A DNA stretch of 32,304 nt from a candidate division GN15 bacterium (GTDB lineage Bacteria; Zixibacteria; MSB-5A5; GN15; FEB-12), in contig WJMS01000079.1 of assembly GCA_014727815.1 (NCBI GenBank), positions 1-32,304 of the forward strand. The letters run 5' to 3'. This document shows, in pieces, positions 9,768-19,178 of the stretch. A program made the translations under genes and the position numbers. The first letter of the stretch is position 1. Every line of letters starts with the position of its first letter. The notes beneath the pieces were generated by a model, which had not been told where the DNA came from, ran no database searches, and was given only the letters and a program-made list of their open reading frames with translations.

Positions 9768-10253
9768 ACCACTCTCCAGCCGTGCGAGAAGCGAACCCTG
9801 TTCGCAGCAACAGCCGGTAATGTAACCAAATCGACCGGGCAGGGCAAATGCAACCCTCCGGATTCCGGCGAGTGGAGTTCTTTCAGGCGAGACTGCCTAC
9901 GGCATACTTACTTTTCCGGCGTAATGTTGCGATTCTGATCGAGGTAGTTCATGTAGAGGCCGCCGGTAGCGTGCGGCGCCTGCTCGACGGCACTATGTTC
10001 ACTCGCGGGCGCACTCCCGTACGGGCGGACCGACTGATTGTGAACAATCGATCGAACTTCGTTGTTATCACTAGACACCGCGGAGAGGAACGACCGCCCG
10101 GTGTGTTCAGCATGATTGCGTGGCAGGGTGAGCCGGGCCGATCACGACTCGCACCGCTGCCGACACGTTTGTTATAACTATCTCCACCGCATGCACCAAC
10201 TCCATGGATCAGTCGAATTGAATATGCATTGAATGACCCAAGGAGGCGCCACT
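9768..10253. other. Divergent intergenic region between symporter and DUF2267 genes
   Basis: About 486 bp hold the candidate minus-strand promoter described separately. A perfect 10-bp palindrome CCCGTACGGG (10016-10025) could be a regulator site. The octamer GTTATAAC lies at about 10171-10178, with no matching -35 at the right distance. No convincing gene or RNA was found in either strand; the 109-residue plus-strand ORF here has no ribosome site or recognisable motif. Confidence 0.35.
9819..9847 (-). promoter_or_regulatory. Candidate promoter for the symporter-barrel operon
   Basis: On the minus strand TTGCCC (9847-9842) and TACATT (9824-9819) are separated by 17 bp, with four of six consensus matches in each box. 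The -10 box lies about 52 bp upstream of the symporter start codon. It is plausible but not strong, and I see no clear operator palindrome over it. Confidence 0.4.
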
Positions 10254-10652
10254 ATGCAGTTTCATGATTTCATTGGTCAGGTACAGCACCGCGCCAGGTT
10301 AGATTCCGAAGAAGCCGCACTCAAGTTGACCCGGGTGACGCTGGAGACGCTGTCCGAGCGGCTCGGTGGCGAGGAGCCGCGGGATCTGGCGGCGCAGCTG
10401 CCCGAGGAGATCGGCCGGTATCTCACCACGCCCGGCAAGGGTGAACGGTTTAACTCGGATGAATTCCTGCAGCGCGTTTCCGAGCGGGAAGGCGCCGATC
10501 TACCGAAGGCCGTCTATCATGTCCGGGCCGTTTTCGAGGTGCTCGGCGAGGCGGTCAGCGGCGGCGAACTGAACGACGTGCGCCAGCAGTTACCCGAAGA
10601 CTACCACCGGTTGTTCGAAGCCGGGACTTCCGGCGATATGCCCAATGCCTGA
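10254..10652 (+). CDS. DUF2267 family protein
   Basis: This is a 132-residue soluble, mostly helical protein matching the DUF2267 pattern: MQFHDFIGQVQHRARLDS, then an ALKLTRVTLETLSERL helix, DLAAQLPEEIGRYL, a second similar half with VRAVFEVLGEAVS, and DVRQQLPEDYHRLFE. Two copies of a 'leucine-rich helix then QLP' unit are visible, which is usual for the family. The track start is seven codons early; the ATG at 10254 has AAGGAGG 7 nt upstream. Function is unknown. Members often lie near stress or poorly characterised envelope genes, and here a UPF0182 gene follows after 82 bp on the same strand. Confidence 0.88.
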   Translation: MQFHDFIGQVQHRARLDSEEAALKLTRVTLETLSERLGGEEPRDLAAQLPEEIGRYLTTPGKGERFNSDEFLQRVSEREGADLPKAVYHVRAVFEVLGEAVSGGELNDVRQQLPEDYHRLFEAGTSGDMPNA

Positions 10653-10734
10653 CACCACCTGTACATCGGATGGGACCACACGTTGCTGTCGGCCCGCGCG
10701 CCCGATGAGCTGGGCGGGCTGACGGTTACCAGCT

Positions 10735-13584
10735 ATGTTTACCATACTCATACTGCTTCTGCTTGCGGGCGGCGCCGCGTTGATTATCACCGGCGTCAAA
10801 CGCCAGAAGCGCGGCCGGGCGATCGGCGGCATAGTTGTCATTGCCGCCACCATCGCGTTTTTTCGCCTGCTCGATTTCTGGGGTGAGGCGCTCTGGTTTT
10901 CGGCGATCGATCAATCGGACCGCTTCTGGACCGAGATACTCGCTCGTATCGGGCTGGCCGGGCTCGGCGGTGTCATTGCATTTGTCGCGACCTACCTGCT
11001 GACCCTGCCGATATCCCGGCAGCGCAAGTACACCCGGTTGATCGCCCAGGCGGCGACCACGCTGATCGGGATCTTCTGGGGCTGGGCCAACTGGGACATC
11101 CTGTTGCGCTTCTGGCACCGCACGACAACCGGTCTGGCCGACCCGATTCTCGGCCGCGACACCGGCTTCTACCTGTTTGTGCTGCCGTTTCTCGATACGC
11201 TTTACTGGCTGGCGTTTGCGGTGTCACTGATTTCCCTCATTGCGGCCTTTATCGCCACGCTCGTGCATATCGACAAGGAAGACGTGCGGCTGGAGCCGCC
11301 GCGCGAACACGGCGAGGTGAAACCGGGCGCCTATCGACCGCTCTATTTTACCGGCGCTGTCTTCCTGTTTGTCCTGGCCGGCGGGAAGTTCCTCAACCGG
11401 TATGAATTGATGTACTCCACCTGGGGGGCGGTGCAGGGGCCGGGCTGGACCGATGTCAATATCCGGCTGCCCGCGTACGCGATCGTGGTGGCTGTCACGC
11501 TCCTGCTCGGACTGGTGCTGCTTATTCCTCCGGTGCGATCGGCGTGGGGGCGATGGTTGCGGACGCGGCCGAATATCGATGCCGGCGAGTCGCCACTGTG
11601 GGTGCTCGGTTCGGTCGGCGCCGCCATGCTGGCGGTCTGGCTGGTCGCGCTCAGTGTGATTCCCGGGTTGTTTCAGTGGCTGCGGGTATCGCCGAATGAG
11701 ATAACCTTCGAAAAACCGTATATCGCCAACAATATCGAATTCACCCGGCATGGTTTCGACCTGGCCAAGGTCGAGGAGCGCGAATTCCCCGCCGCCGAAC
11801 AGTTCACCCGGCAGATGGTGCAACAGAACCGCTACCTGTTCGACAATGTCCGGTTGTGGGACTGGCGGGCGCTCGATGCGGTCTACAAGCAATTCCAGGA
11901 AATCCGGCTTTACTATGAGTTTGTCGATGTGGATATCGACCGGTACGACATCGACGGTGACTACCGGCAGGTGATGGTCTCGGCGCGTGAAATGGAGCTG
12001 GCCAATCTGCCGGAGCAGAGTCAGACATTCGTCAACCGTCGCTTCAAGTACACCCACGGCTACGGCCTGACGCTTACCGCCGTGGCCGACTTCACGCCGC
12101 AGGGGCTGCCCAACCTGCTGATCAAGGACATTCCGCCGAAGTCCGAGCATGCGAGTCTCGAGGTCGAGCAGCCGCGCATCTACTACGGTGAGTTGACGCG
12201 CACGCATGTGCTGGTCAACACCGAGGAAGAGGAGTTCGACTATCCGCGGGGGGATCAGAATGTGTATGTCCGCTACGACGGCAGCGGCGGGGTGCAGATA
12301 TCAAACTGGTGGCGGCAGTTCTTGTTTGCGTGGATGTTCGACGGGACCAAGCTGCTGTTCTCCGGCTACCCGACCTCGGAGAGCCGGATCATGTTTCACC
12401 GGGAGATTGAAGATCGGGTGAACACGCTGGCGCCGTTTCTGGAGTTCGATGAGGACCCGTATATCGTGCTCGACGAGGGCAAGCTGTACTGGATTGTCGA
12501 CGCCTATACCAGTTCGCGCTATTTCCCCTACAGCGAACCGTTTTCCGGTCGGGAGCGAATCGAATACTCGCGGGGAGACCGGACCGGCGTGCTGACGAAG
12601 AACGTGGCCGAACAGTTCGCGGGCGACAACTACGTTCGCAACTCGGTGAAGGTGGTGGTCGACGCGTACAACGGTTCGGTCGATTTTTACATCTATGACG
12701 AGGACGACCCGATCATCGAAGTCTGGCGACGTATTTTCCCGGACCTGTTCAAGCCGAGAGACGCCATGCCGGCCTCGCTGGTCGAACACGTGCGCTATCC
12801 CTCCGACATGCTGCTCGTGCAGGGACTGGTGTACGCCAAGTATCACATGAGTGACCCGACCGTGTTTTACAACCAGGAGGACCTCTGGATACGGGCCACC
12901 GAAAAGTACTACGCCAATGTCCAGCCGGTCGAGCCCTACTATGTCATGTGGGAGCCGCCCGAGTCCGACAACCCGGAGTTCATCCTGATGCTGCCGTTTA
13001 CGCCGAAGAACCGGCAGGTGATGATCGGCTGGATCGCCGGCATGTGCGACCCGGAGAATTACGGCCGCTTCCTGGCGTACAAGTTCCCCAAGGAGAAGCG
13101 GGTGCTCGGGCCGCAGCAGGTCGAGACGAAGATCGACCAGGATTCCTATCTCTCCGGGCAGCTGACGCTCTGGGACCAGCGCGGTTCCAATGTGATTCGC
13201 GGCAATGTGCTGGCTATACCGGTGGCCAATACGATCTTTTATGTCGAGCCGATCTATCTGCAGGCGCAGACAGCCGCCTACCCGGAACTTCGCCTGGTCG
13301 TCTGCATGCACAACGATGTGCTCAGCTACGCCGAGACATTCGATGAGGCCCTGCGCGGCCTGTTCGGCGAGGGGCCGCCGGCGTCCGAACGGCCCGACAC
13401 GCTGGTCACCGGCGCGCCGCAGGTCGATCGCCTGATCAACCAGGCCGGTAATGCCTTCGACAACTACCTGAGATATCTCGGGGAATCGAAATTCGACAGT
13501 GCGTCTAATGCACTGCAGTCGCTCCAGGATGCCCTGGAACGACTACAGCGGAGACGCGGTGCGCCTCAGGAAACCGACCGGTGA
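10735..13584 (+). CDS. UPF0182 family large membrane protein
   Basis: The protein has 949 residues, the usual 900-1000 of UPF0182 (COG1615). About seven hydrophobic helices fill residues 1-315, starting MFTILILLLLAGGAALIITG. A large presumably extracytoplasmic domain follows, with the family segments FEKPYIANNIEFTRHGFDL, QNVYVRYDGSGGVQISNWWR, RVNTLAPFLEFDEDPYIV, VKVVVDAYNGSVDFYIYDEDDP and PFTPKNRQVMIGWIAGMCD. The C-terminus is a charged helix (ALQSLQDALERLQRRRG). The ribosome site upstream of the ATG is weak. No biochemical role is established for the family; the architecture suggests a surface or envelope function. It lies downstream of DUF2267 and convergent to a PRC-barrel gene. Confidence 0.9.
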   Translation: MFTILILLLLAGGAALIITGVKRQKRGRAIGGIVVIAATIAFFRLLDFWGEALWFSAIDQSDRFWTEILARIGLAGLGGVIAFVATYLLTLPISRQRKYTRLIAQAATTLIGIFWGWANWDILLRFWHRTTTGLADPILGRDTGFYLFVLPFLDTLYWLAFAVSLISLIAAFIATLVHIDKEDVRLEPPREHGEVKPGAYRPLYFTGAVFLFVLAGGKFLNRYELMYSTWGAVQGPGWTDVNIRLPAYAIVVAVTLLLGLVLLIPPVRSAWGRWLRTRPNIDAGESPLWVLGSVGAAMLAVWLVALSVIPGLFQWLRVSPNEITFEKPYIANNIEFTRHGFDLAKVEEREFPAAEQFTRQMVQQNRYLFDNVRLWDWRALDAVYKQFQEIRLYYEFVDVDIDRYDIDGDYRQVMVSAREMELANLPEQSQTFVNRRFKYTHGYGLTLTAVADFTPQGLPNLLIKDIPPKSEHASLEVEQPRIYYGELTRTHVLVNTEEEEFDYPRGDQNVYVRYDGSGGVQISNWWRQFLFAWMFDGTKLLFSGYPTSESRIMFHREIEDRVNTLAPFLEFDEDPYIVLDEGKLYWIVDAYTSSRYFPYSEPFSGRERIEYSRGDRTGVLTKNVAEQFAGDNYVRNSVKVVVDAYNGSVDFYIYDEDDPIIEVWRRIFPDLFKPRDAMPASLVEHVRYPSDMLLVQGLVYAKYHMSDPTVFYNQEDLWIRATEKYYANVQPVEPYYVMWEPPESDNPEFILMLPFTPKNRQVMIGWIAGMCDPENYGRFLAYKFPKEKRVLGPQQVETKIDQDSYLSGQLTLWDQRGSNVIRGNVLAIPVANTIFYVEPIYLQAQTAAYPELRLVVCMHNDVLSYAETFDEALRGLFGEGPPASERPDTLVTGAPQVDRLINQAGNAFDNYLRYLGESKFDSASNALQSLQDALERLQRRRGAPQETDR

Positions 13585-13642
13585 GGTCGGCTGGCTGGGT
13601 AGAGTGACCCGGCTGAGGATGCCGGGCAGGGGAGTAAGGGTA

Positions 13643-13906
13643 TCATTGGGCGACTGCGCCGATCCAGCGCTCGATCAGGGCATCACGCGTCATCGGGACA
13701 CGGACGACCTGGTTGTCCCAGGAGATATCGCCCAGCGCGGTCATCGGCAACAAGACCCGATGGCCGGGTTGCCAGTGCGATACCTCGACAACTATAAAGC
13801 GTACGCGCCAGTGTTTGTCGTCGATCAGTAACTCGGCGACCTTGCCCAGCAGTCCGTCCTTTGCGATAATCTTACATCCGCACAACGAAGTAATGTCTCG
13901 TATCAT
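13643..13906 (-). CDS. PRC-barrel domain protein
   Basis: This is an 87-residue protein made of a single PRC-barrel: an N-terminal strand segment DITSLCGCKIIAKDGLLGKVAELLIDDKHWRVRFIVVEV, then RVLLPMTALGDISWDNQVVRVPMTRD. The pattern 'G..G.V.DLLiDd..w.vryivv..' is the family hallmark. Small stand-alone PRC-barrels are cytoplasmic and thought to mediate protein or RNA contacts, often in stress-related loci. The start ATG at 13906 has only a weak ribosome site. It converges on the UPF0182 gene with 58 bp between stop codons and no clear terminator. Confidence 0.85.
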   Translation of the reverse strand: MIRDITSLCGCKIIAKDGLLGKVAELLIDDKHWRVRFIVVEVSHWQPGHRVLLPMTALGDISWDNQVVRVPMTRDALIERWIGAVAQ

Positions 13907-14387
13907 TGGTGGCCGTTCCGTAAGGCGTTATCGTCCGGCAGGCGAAGGAACATCCCTGTTCCGTACGAACATCCGTAGTTCGCTTCCTGCGTCACTTTTG
14001 CTTTCATGGCGGAATGCTGCGGTGGCAAGCACGTGGTGAGACAGTCGTTGCAGATCCTGACACACATGTGGCCCCGTCCAGGACTGTCAGTGCTCATTCC
14101 AACAATTGCAGGATAGTCACATGTCACCTTTGAAACAAGACGGTCAAGCTGCCGTCATTACACGTAAGTAGTGTACGCACAATTGGTTCGGGGTCCAATG
14201 ACACGGTTTCGAGGTGTTTGCTGCTGGCTGACGAGTGGTGCCTGGCCCGTGACGGAGATGCTGTTTGCGTTACGCACTCAAAGTACGTATACTGTAGTCA
14301 AAGGCCGACAGGATTCCCGTCGTCTACACCACTCACCTATCGCCGATTCGGGCGCCTGTTCCACGATCAATGTGAAAGAAACCTGTT
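13907..14387. other. Divergent intergenic region before the signalling operon
   Basis: These 481 bp separate the PRC-barrel gene from the CheB-CheR gene. A 6-bp inverted repeat GGAACA/TGTTCC with a 4-nt loop (13947-13962) lies 41-56 bp upstream of the PRC-barrel start and could be an operator. The plus-strand promoter at 14265-14293 is listed separately. The small ORFs here lack ribosome sites and recognisable motifs, and I do not call them genes. Confidence 0.35.
14265..14293 (+). promoter_or_regulatory. Candidate promoter for the CheB-CheR signalling operon
   Basis: TTGCGT (14265-14270) and TATACT (14288-14293) are separated by exactly 17 bp. The -10 matches consensus at five of six positions. 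It lies about 95 bp upstream of the first start codon, leaving a leader of roughly 88 nt. Confidence 0.5.
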
Positions 14388-17369
14388 TTGTCTGATGATA
14401 CCGATCAACAGCCGGAGATACCGGAGGAGTCGCAGTCGCCGCAGTCGGACGATACGACCGAGAGCCGGACACCGTCGTTTATAGTTGGCGTAGGCGCCTC
14501 GGCCGGCGGGCTGAAATCGCTCGAGGCGGTGTTTCGCAACACGCCGGCCGATACCGGTATCGGCTTTGTGGTCGTCACCCATCTCGACCCCGACCATCAG
14601 ACCCTGCTTCCCGAGTTGCTCGATCGAATCACCGGTCTCGAGGTGGAACTGGTTCATGAAGGGGCGATAGTGCGCCCGAACACCGTCCATGTCATCCCGC
14701 CGGGTCAGGATATGGCTATCGGCGACGGCAAACTTCAGTTGATCCACCGGGACCGGCCCGCCCACCCGATCGATTTCTTCTTTCGCTCGCTGGCCCAGTT
14801 CAAAGGCTCGCACGCGGTGGCGGTGGTCCTTTCGGGGACCGGCTCCGACGGCGCCCTCGGGGCGCGTGAGATCAATGATGCGGGCGGTCTGGTGATCGTC
14901 GAAGACCCGCATACGGCCGAGTATCCCGGCATGCCGGAAAGCGCCATCCGGTACGGTGTCGTGCAATACATCCTGCCGGCGCACGAGATCCCGCAGCGCA
15001 TTGTGAACTATGTAGCCCGGCCGGTGCGACCGCGCGAGGCGGATGGGCACAGCCTGAGTGAGGATGAGTTGCGTGATCTGCAGCGTGTTCTCTACCTGCT
15101 CAAGAACGCGACCGGCCATGACTTCACGTACTACAAGCGCAGTACCGTCGTCCGGCGCATCAGCCGTCGCATGGCCGTTCACGGCATCGACAGCCTGGAC
15201 AACTACGCCGACTACCTCCAAAGCAACAAGCAGGAAGCGGCGGCGATGTTCAAGGAACTGCTGATTGGTGTCACCAGTTTCTTCCGCGACCAGGATGCCT
15301 TCGAGATCCTCGAAAAGAAGGTCATTACCGACATTGTCGACAACAAGGACGACAGGTCGGAGATTCGGGTGTGGGTGCCCGGCGCGGCCACCGGTGAAGA
15401 GGCGTATTCGGTGGCGATCGCGCTGCGCGAGGCCATTGGCGAGGCGGAGAAAAACATCACGCTCCGTCTGTTCGCCACCGATATCGACCACGACGCAATC
15501 GAGACGGCCCGCCGCGGCATTTACCCGCCGAGGATCGGCGAGACGATCGATGAGCGGCGGCTGCGGACGTATTTTTCGCAGGTCGACGCCGGCTACAAGG
15601 TCAGCCGCGACATTCGCGAAAAGCTGGTCTTTGCCGAACAGGATGTCGCCAAAGACCCGCCCTTCACCCATCTCGACCTGGTCTGCTGCCGCAATCTGCT
15701 GATCTACCTGGACAGCAGCATCCAGGAAAAGCTGATCCCGCTGTTCCACTATGCCCTGCGTGAAGGGGGCTACCTCTTTTTGGGCAAGTCGGAAACCCTC
15801 GGGGAACATCGGGAGTTGTTTGATACGGTCGACTCCAAAGCCAAGATATACAAACGGCGCAAGGCGTCGCGCACCCCGTTTTATCCCTCGGACCTAATCG
15901 CCGCCGAGCGAGATCAGGGCGGCCATCGGGCCACCTTCCGGGAACACACCGACCTCAAGATCGCCGACCTGGTCAACCGTTCGCTGTTGAACGAGTTCGC
16001 CCCGCCGTCGGTGATTACCGATGAGCGCGGCGAGATTCTCTACGTGCACGGTCGCACCGGCCGCTATCTCGAACCGGCAGCCGGCCGGGCCAGTGTCCGC
16101 GTTTCGGATATGGCCCGTGAGGGATTGTCGCTGCACCTGCCGGCGATGATCCGGAAGGCGGCTTCCGGCCGCGAACGCGTTACTCGCAAGGACTTGCGGG
16201 TGAAGACCAACGACAGTTTCTCGAAAGTCGACGTGAGCGTCATGCCGCTGACCGATCCCGACGGTCCGAAGAACCTGCTGCTGATATCGTTTTTCGAACG
16301 CGGCGCCGATGAGGCGCCGACGGTGGAGCCGGAGCAGCCGGCGAGGGATGAACACGACGCCACCCTGCAGGAGTTGCGGCAGGAAATCCAGTATACGCGC
16401 GAGAACCTGCAGGCGACAATCGAAGAACTGGAGACCTCCAACGAAGAACTCCGTTCGATGAACGAGGAATACCAGTCGACCAACGAGGAATTGAAAAGCG
16501 CCAACGAAGAGCTGGAAACCTCGCGCGAGGAGCTGCAGTCGCTCAACGAGGAGTTGACGACGGTCAATACCGAGTTGCAGGAGAAAGTGAGCGAGCTGTT
16601 GGGGATGGAGGACAAGATGCAGTCGTATCTCGACGGTCTGGACTCGCCGACGGTCTTTATCGACACCCAGCTTCGCATCCGCCGGTTCACCCGGCAGGCG
16701 ACGCGGGTAGTGAATCTCAACAAGGCCGACATCGGCCGCCCGCTCGCGGACATCACCACCAACACCATGGACGATACGCTGGCTTCGGAAGTAAGAAAAG
16801 TGCTCGGGGACATGCGTTACCGCGAGCAGGAGGTTGAGTCGGTCGACGGACATCGCTTCCTGCGCCGCATCCTGCCGCACCGTTGCGACGTCAGTACATT
16901 CGAGGGAGTGGTGATCAACTATGTCGATATCGAGGAGTTGAAACTCCGCACCGATGAGGCCAACCGCGCCCAGGAAGCGGCCCACCGGGCCCAGCGTTTT
17001 GCCATGGCCATCATGCAGACTACCCGCGATTCACTGGTGCTGTTGGACACAGACCTGAATGTGGCCCAGGCGAACCGGGCCTTCTACGCGACCTTTCACC
17101 TGGATCCGGAGAAAGTCAACGGCCATTCGTTGTTGGCCGTCCTGGATAGCGACGCCGATACCGAAAACCTGGAGCATCGGCTCAGACAGGTATTGTCTTT
17201 CCAGGAGACCTTCGATAACTTGCATTTGGCGGGTCGTTTCCCCGGAATCGGCCAGGGGCGGCTCGTGCTCAATGCCCGCACGCTCCAAGGAACGACGGAT
17301 CAGGATGAACGGATATTGCTCGGGATACGTGAGGCAACTCGGGGAGAGACAGATGACGCTGAAGCATGA
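14388..17369 (+). CDS. CheB-CheR fusion protein with PAS domains
   Basis: The 993 residues contain, in order: a CheB methylesterase domain (about 30-210) with S38 in GVGASAGG, H65 in VVTHLDPDH and D154 in SGTGSDGALG; CheR N-terminal helices (about 222-275); and a CheR SAM-dependent methyltransferase (about 280-490) with GAATGEEAYS, FATDIDHDAIE and VCCRNLLIYL. A long coiled coil of NEEL heptads (about 655-740) is followed by two PAS-like domains (about 745-850 and 870-985). CheB's receiver domain is absent and no kinase domain is fused at the end, so output may pass to the next gene. There is no transmembrane helix, so it is cytoplasmic. The start is a TTG with a weak ribosome site; an in-frame stop 15 bp upstream rules out an earlier start. 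Confidence 0.95.
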   Translation: MSDDTDQQPEIPEESQSPQSDDTTESRTPSFIVGVGASAGGLKSLEAVFRNTPADTGIGFVVVTHLDPDHQTLLPELLDRITGLEVELVHEGAIVRPNTVHVIPPGQDMAIGDGKLQLIHRDRPAHPIDFFFRSLAQFKGSHAVAVVLSGTGSDGALGAREINDAGGLVIVEDPHTAEYPGMPESAIRYGVVQYILPAHEIPQRIVNYVARPVRPREADGHSLSEDELRDLQRVLYLLKNATGHDFTYYKRSTVVRRISRRMAVHGIDSLDNYADYLQSNKQEAAAMFKELLIGVTSFFRDQDAFEILEKKVITDIVDNKDDRSEIRVWVPGAATGEEAYSVAIALREAIGEAEKNITLRLFATDIDHDAIETARRGIYPPRIGETIDERRLRTYFSQVDAGYKVSRDIREKLVFAEQDVAKDPPFTHLDLVCCRNLLIYLDSSIQEKLIPLFHYALREGGYLFLGKSETLGEHRELFDTVDSKAKIYKRRKASRTPFYPSDLIAAERDQGGHRATFREHTDLKIADLVNRSLLNEFAPPSVITDERGEILYVHGRTGRYLEPAAGRASVRVSDMAREGLSLHLPAMIRKAASGRERVTRKDLRVKTNDSFSKVDVSVMPLTDPDGPKNLLLISFFERGADEAPTVEPEQPARDEHDATLQELRQEIQYTRENLQATIEELETSNEELRSMNEEYQSTNEELKSANEELETSREELQSLNEELTTVNTELQEKVSELLGMEDKMQSYLDGLDSPTVFIDTQLRIRRFTRQATRVVNLNKADIGRPLADITTNTMDDTLASEVRKVLGDMRYREQEVESVDGHRFLRRILPHRCDVSTFEGVVINYVDIEELKLRTDEANRAQEAAHRAQRFAMAIMQTTRDSLVLLDTDLNVAQANRAFYATFHLDPEKVNGHSLLAVLDSDADTENLEHRLRQVLSFQETFDNLHLAGRFPGIGQGRLVLNARTLQGTTDQDERILLGIREATRGETDDAEA

Positions 17370-17423
17370 CCCGACTGGCCCGGTCACGGCAAGGGTGGGT
17401 CTTACGGGAGGAGGCATCCGTTA

Positions 17424-18725
17424 GTGGAAAAACGGTCATCAACCGATCGCCTCGATAAACTTCGAGAGAAGATCGAGCAATTGCGCACCGGCGGTGACGA
17501 GTTTGGCGCCGGTGTTGAGTACGACGATGTCGTCGAGCTGGTCCAGGAACTCGAGACCTACCAGGCCGAGTTACTGCAGGCCAACGAAGACCTGCGTGAA
17601 ACCCATGAAAAGCTGGAACGGGTCGGCCGGAAGTATTTCGATCTCTACGACCTCGCCCCGGTCGGCTATCTCACGCTCAATCGTGACGGCCTGATAACCG
17701 GCGCCAACTTGAGTGCGGCCGGCCTGCTGGAGATGCTTCGGGGCAGGCTGGTCGGCCGCCTGCTTTCCGGTTTCATTCATGCCGAGTCGCGCTCGGACTA
17801 CCTGCACCTGCTGCAGGAGATCCGGTCGGACGGCGATCCGGCCTCGAGCGATGTTCGCCTGACGGCCACCGGCGACGAACTGCGATACGCCAAGCTGAAT
17901 ATCTCGCCGGCGCCGGAGTCGTTCGAAATGGGCAACGAGCTGTGGGTGACCCTGACCGATATCAGCGACCTGAAACGGCTGGAGAAGGAGCGGCAGGACC
18001 TTAACCGCAGCCTCGGGCGCTACAGCCGTCGACTCGAAGCGAGCAATCGGGAACTCGAGGCGTTCAGTTACTCGGTGTCACACGATCTGCGGGCGCCGCT
18101 GCGCAGCGTGGGCGGTTTTGCCGAGGCGCTGCGCGAGGAGGCGGGTGAGAAACTGGATGAGCGGACTCGCGGCTACCTGGACCGCATCGTCGAGGCCTCG
18201 GGACACATGCAGCAGATCGTGGACGGCCTGCTGTCATTGTCGCGCCTGACCCGGGCCGATCTGCGGCGAACGCGGGTCGACCTGGCCGAGCACGCCCGGA
18301 AAGTCGTCGCGGTCTTGCAGGAACAGGAGCCGGAGCGGTCGGTGACGTTTCTCATTCCCAATCGCCTGATAGTCGAGGGCGACAACAACATGCTGCAGGT
18401 TGCGCTCGACAACCTGATCAGCAATGCCTGGAAATTTACCCGCGAGTGCGATGTTGCCCGCATCGAGCTGGGCGAAACCTCACAAGCCGGTCACCAGGTG
18501 ATCTATATGCGCGACAACGGTATGGGGTTTGATGCCCGACATGCCGAGAAGATCTTCGAGCCGTTTCAGCAGGCGCATCGACAGGACAAGGGCAACGGCA
18601 TCGGGGTCGGCCTGGCTATCGTGAGACGAGTTATCAATCGCCACGGCGGCCGGATCTGGGCTGAGGGACAAAAGGGGCTGGGGACAACGATTTCGTTTAC
18701 ACTTTCCGAAGGGACGAAGGAGTAG
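17424..18725 (+). CDS. PAS-domain sensor histidine kinase, cytoplasmic
   Basis: This 433-residue kinase has an N-terminal coiled coil (VQELETYQAELLQANEDL) and a PAS domain at about 70-180 (LAPVGYLTLNRDGLITGAN). A short coiled coil leads to HisKA with phospho-acceptor H220 (YSVSHDLRAPLRSVGGF). The HATPase_c domain shows its N-box NLISNAWKFT, the G1 motif RDNGMGFD, the F-box FEPFQ and the G2 motif GIGVGLAIV. No membrane span is present. The GTG start follows a strong GGGAGGAGG site. The same 'ELETYQAELL..AP.GY' sensor type is often found beside CheB-CheR fusions, and the next gene begins 3 bp after the stop, so the kinase should phosphorylate one or both downstream receivers. Confidence 0.95.
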   Translation: MEKRSSTDRLDKLREKIEQLRTGGDEFGAGVEYDDVVELVQELETYQAELLQANEDLRETHEKLERVGRKYFDLYDLAPVGYLTLNRDGLITGANLSAAGLLEMLRGRLVGRLLSGFIHAESRSDYLHLLQEIRSDGDPASSDVRLTATGDELRYAKLNISPAPESFEMGNELWVTLTDISDLKRLEKERQDLNRSLGRYSRRLEASNRELEAFSYSVSHDLRAPLRSVGGFAEALREEAGEKLDERTRGYLDRIVEASGHMQQIVDGLLSLSRLTRADLRRTRVDLAEHARKVVAVLQEQEPERSVTFLIPNRLIVEGDNNMLQVALDNLISNAWKFTRECDVARIELGETSQAGHQVIYMRDNGMGFDARHAEKIFEPFQQAHRQDKGNGIGVGLAIVRRVINRHGGRIWAEGQKGLGTTISFTLSEGTKE

Positions 18726-18728
18726 GTA

Positions 18729-19178
18729 ATGCAGACACAACCAGTGATGCTGGTCGAAGACAATGACTTTGACCGCGGCCTCACCTGCTTTGTTTTCGAC
18801 CAGGAACATGTACTCAATGATGTGGTGTTGTCGCGCAACGGTGAAGAAGCCGTTGACTATTTGTTTGGTGATGGGGACAGCGCCGAATCCGGGCTGCTGC
18901 CGGCGCTGGTCATACTCGACCTGAATATGCCCGGGATTGGCGGTATCGACGTACTGAAGCGGATCCGCGCCGACCAGCGCACCAGCCGGGTGCCGGTAGT
19001 CGTGTTCACGTCATCCGACGATGCCGGCGATCGTGCCGCCAGTTTTGCGGAAGGGGCCACTGACTTCATCATCAAGTCAGGAAGTCACCGAAAGTTCGCC
19101 GATGCGGTGCGCAAGATGGTGGCCGAGTGGTTGACGGTAAACTGTTCAAAGAGCAAGAGAGGAGACGATGCCGACTGA
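18729..19178 (+). CDS. Single-domain response regulator, Rcp1-like
   Basis: This is a 149-residue stand-alone receiver. It has the acidic pair E10-D11 (MLVEDNDFD), phospho-acceptor D64 (VILDLNMPG), T94 (VVVFTSS) and K116 (FIIKSG). The insertion after helix 2 (DYLFGDGDSAESGLLPAL) is typical of the Rcp1 group that partners PAS/GAF kinases, such as phytochrome kinases. It has no output domain, so it either relays phosphate or acts by binding. The start ATG lies 6 nt after AAGGAG, formed from the end of the kinase gene. The last 11 bp overlap the next gene's start, so all four genes are tightly packed. Confidence 0.93.
   Translation: MQTQPVMLVEDNDFDRGLTCFVFDQEHVLNDVVLSRNGEEAVDYLFGDGDSAESGLLPALVILDLNMPGIGGIDVLKRIRADQRTSRVPVVVFTSSDDAGDRAASFAEGATDFIIKSGSHRKFADAVRKMVAEWLTVNCSKSKRGDDAD

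Noticed and set aside
11224-13311. Two long minus-strand ORFs (327 and 336 residues) opposite the UPF0182 gene
   Set aside because: They are complementary shadows of a conserved UPF0182 coding region, with compositions typical of antisense GC-rich frames.
14367-15809. 480-residue minus-strand ORF opposite the CheB-CheR gene
   Set aside because: It is an antisense shadow. The plus frame carries the CheB and CheR catalytic motifs, while this one has no motif or ribosome site.
16384-16620. Repetitive DNA inside the CheB-CheR gene as a CRISPR-like or tandem repeat
   Set aside because: The pattern is the NEEL heptad code of a coiled coil in frame with the gene; unit length and sequence vary as coding heptads do.
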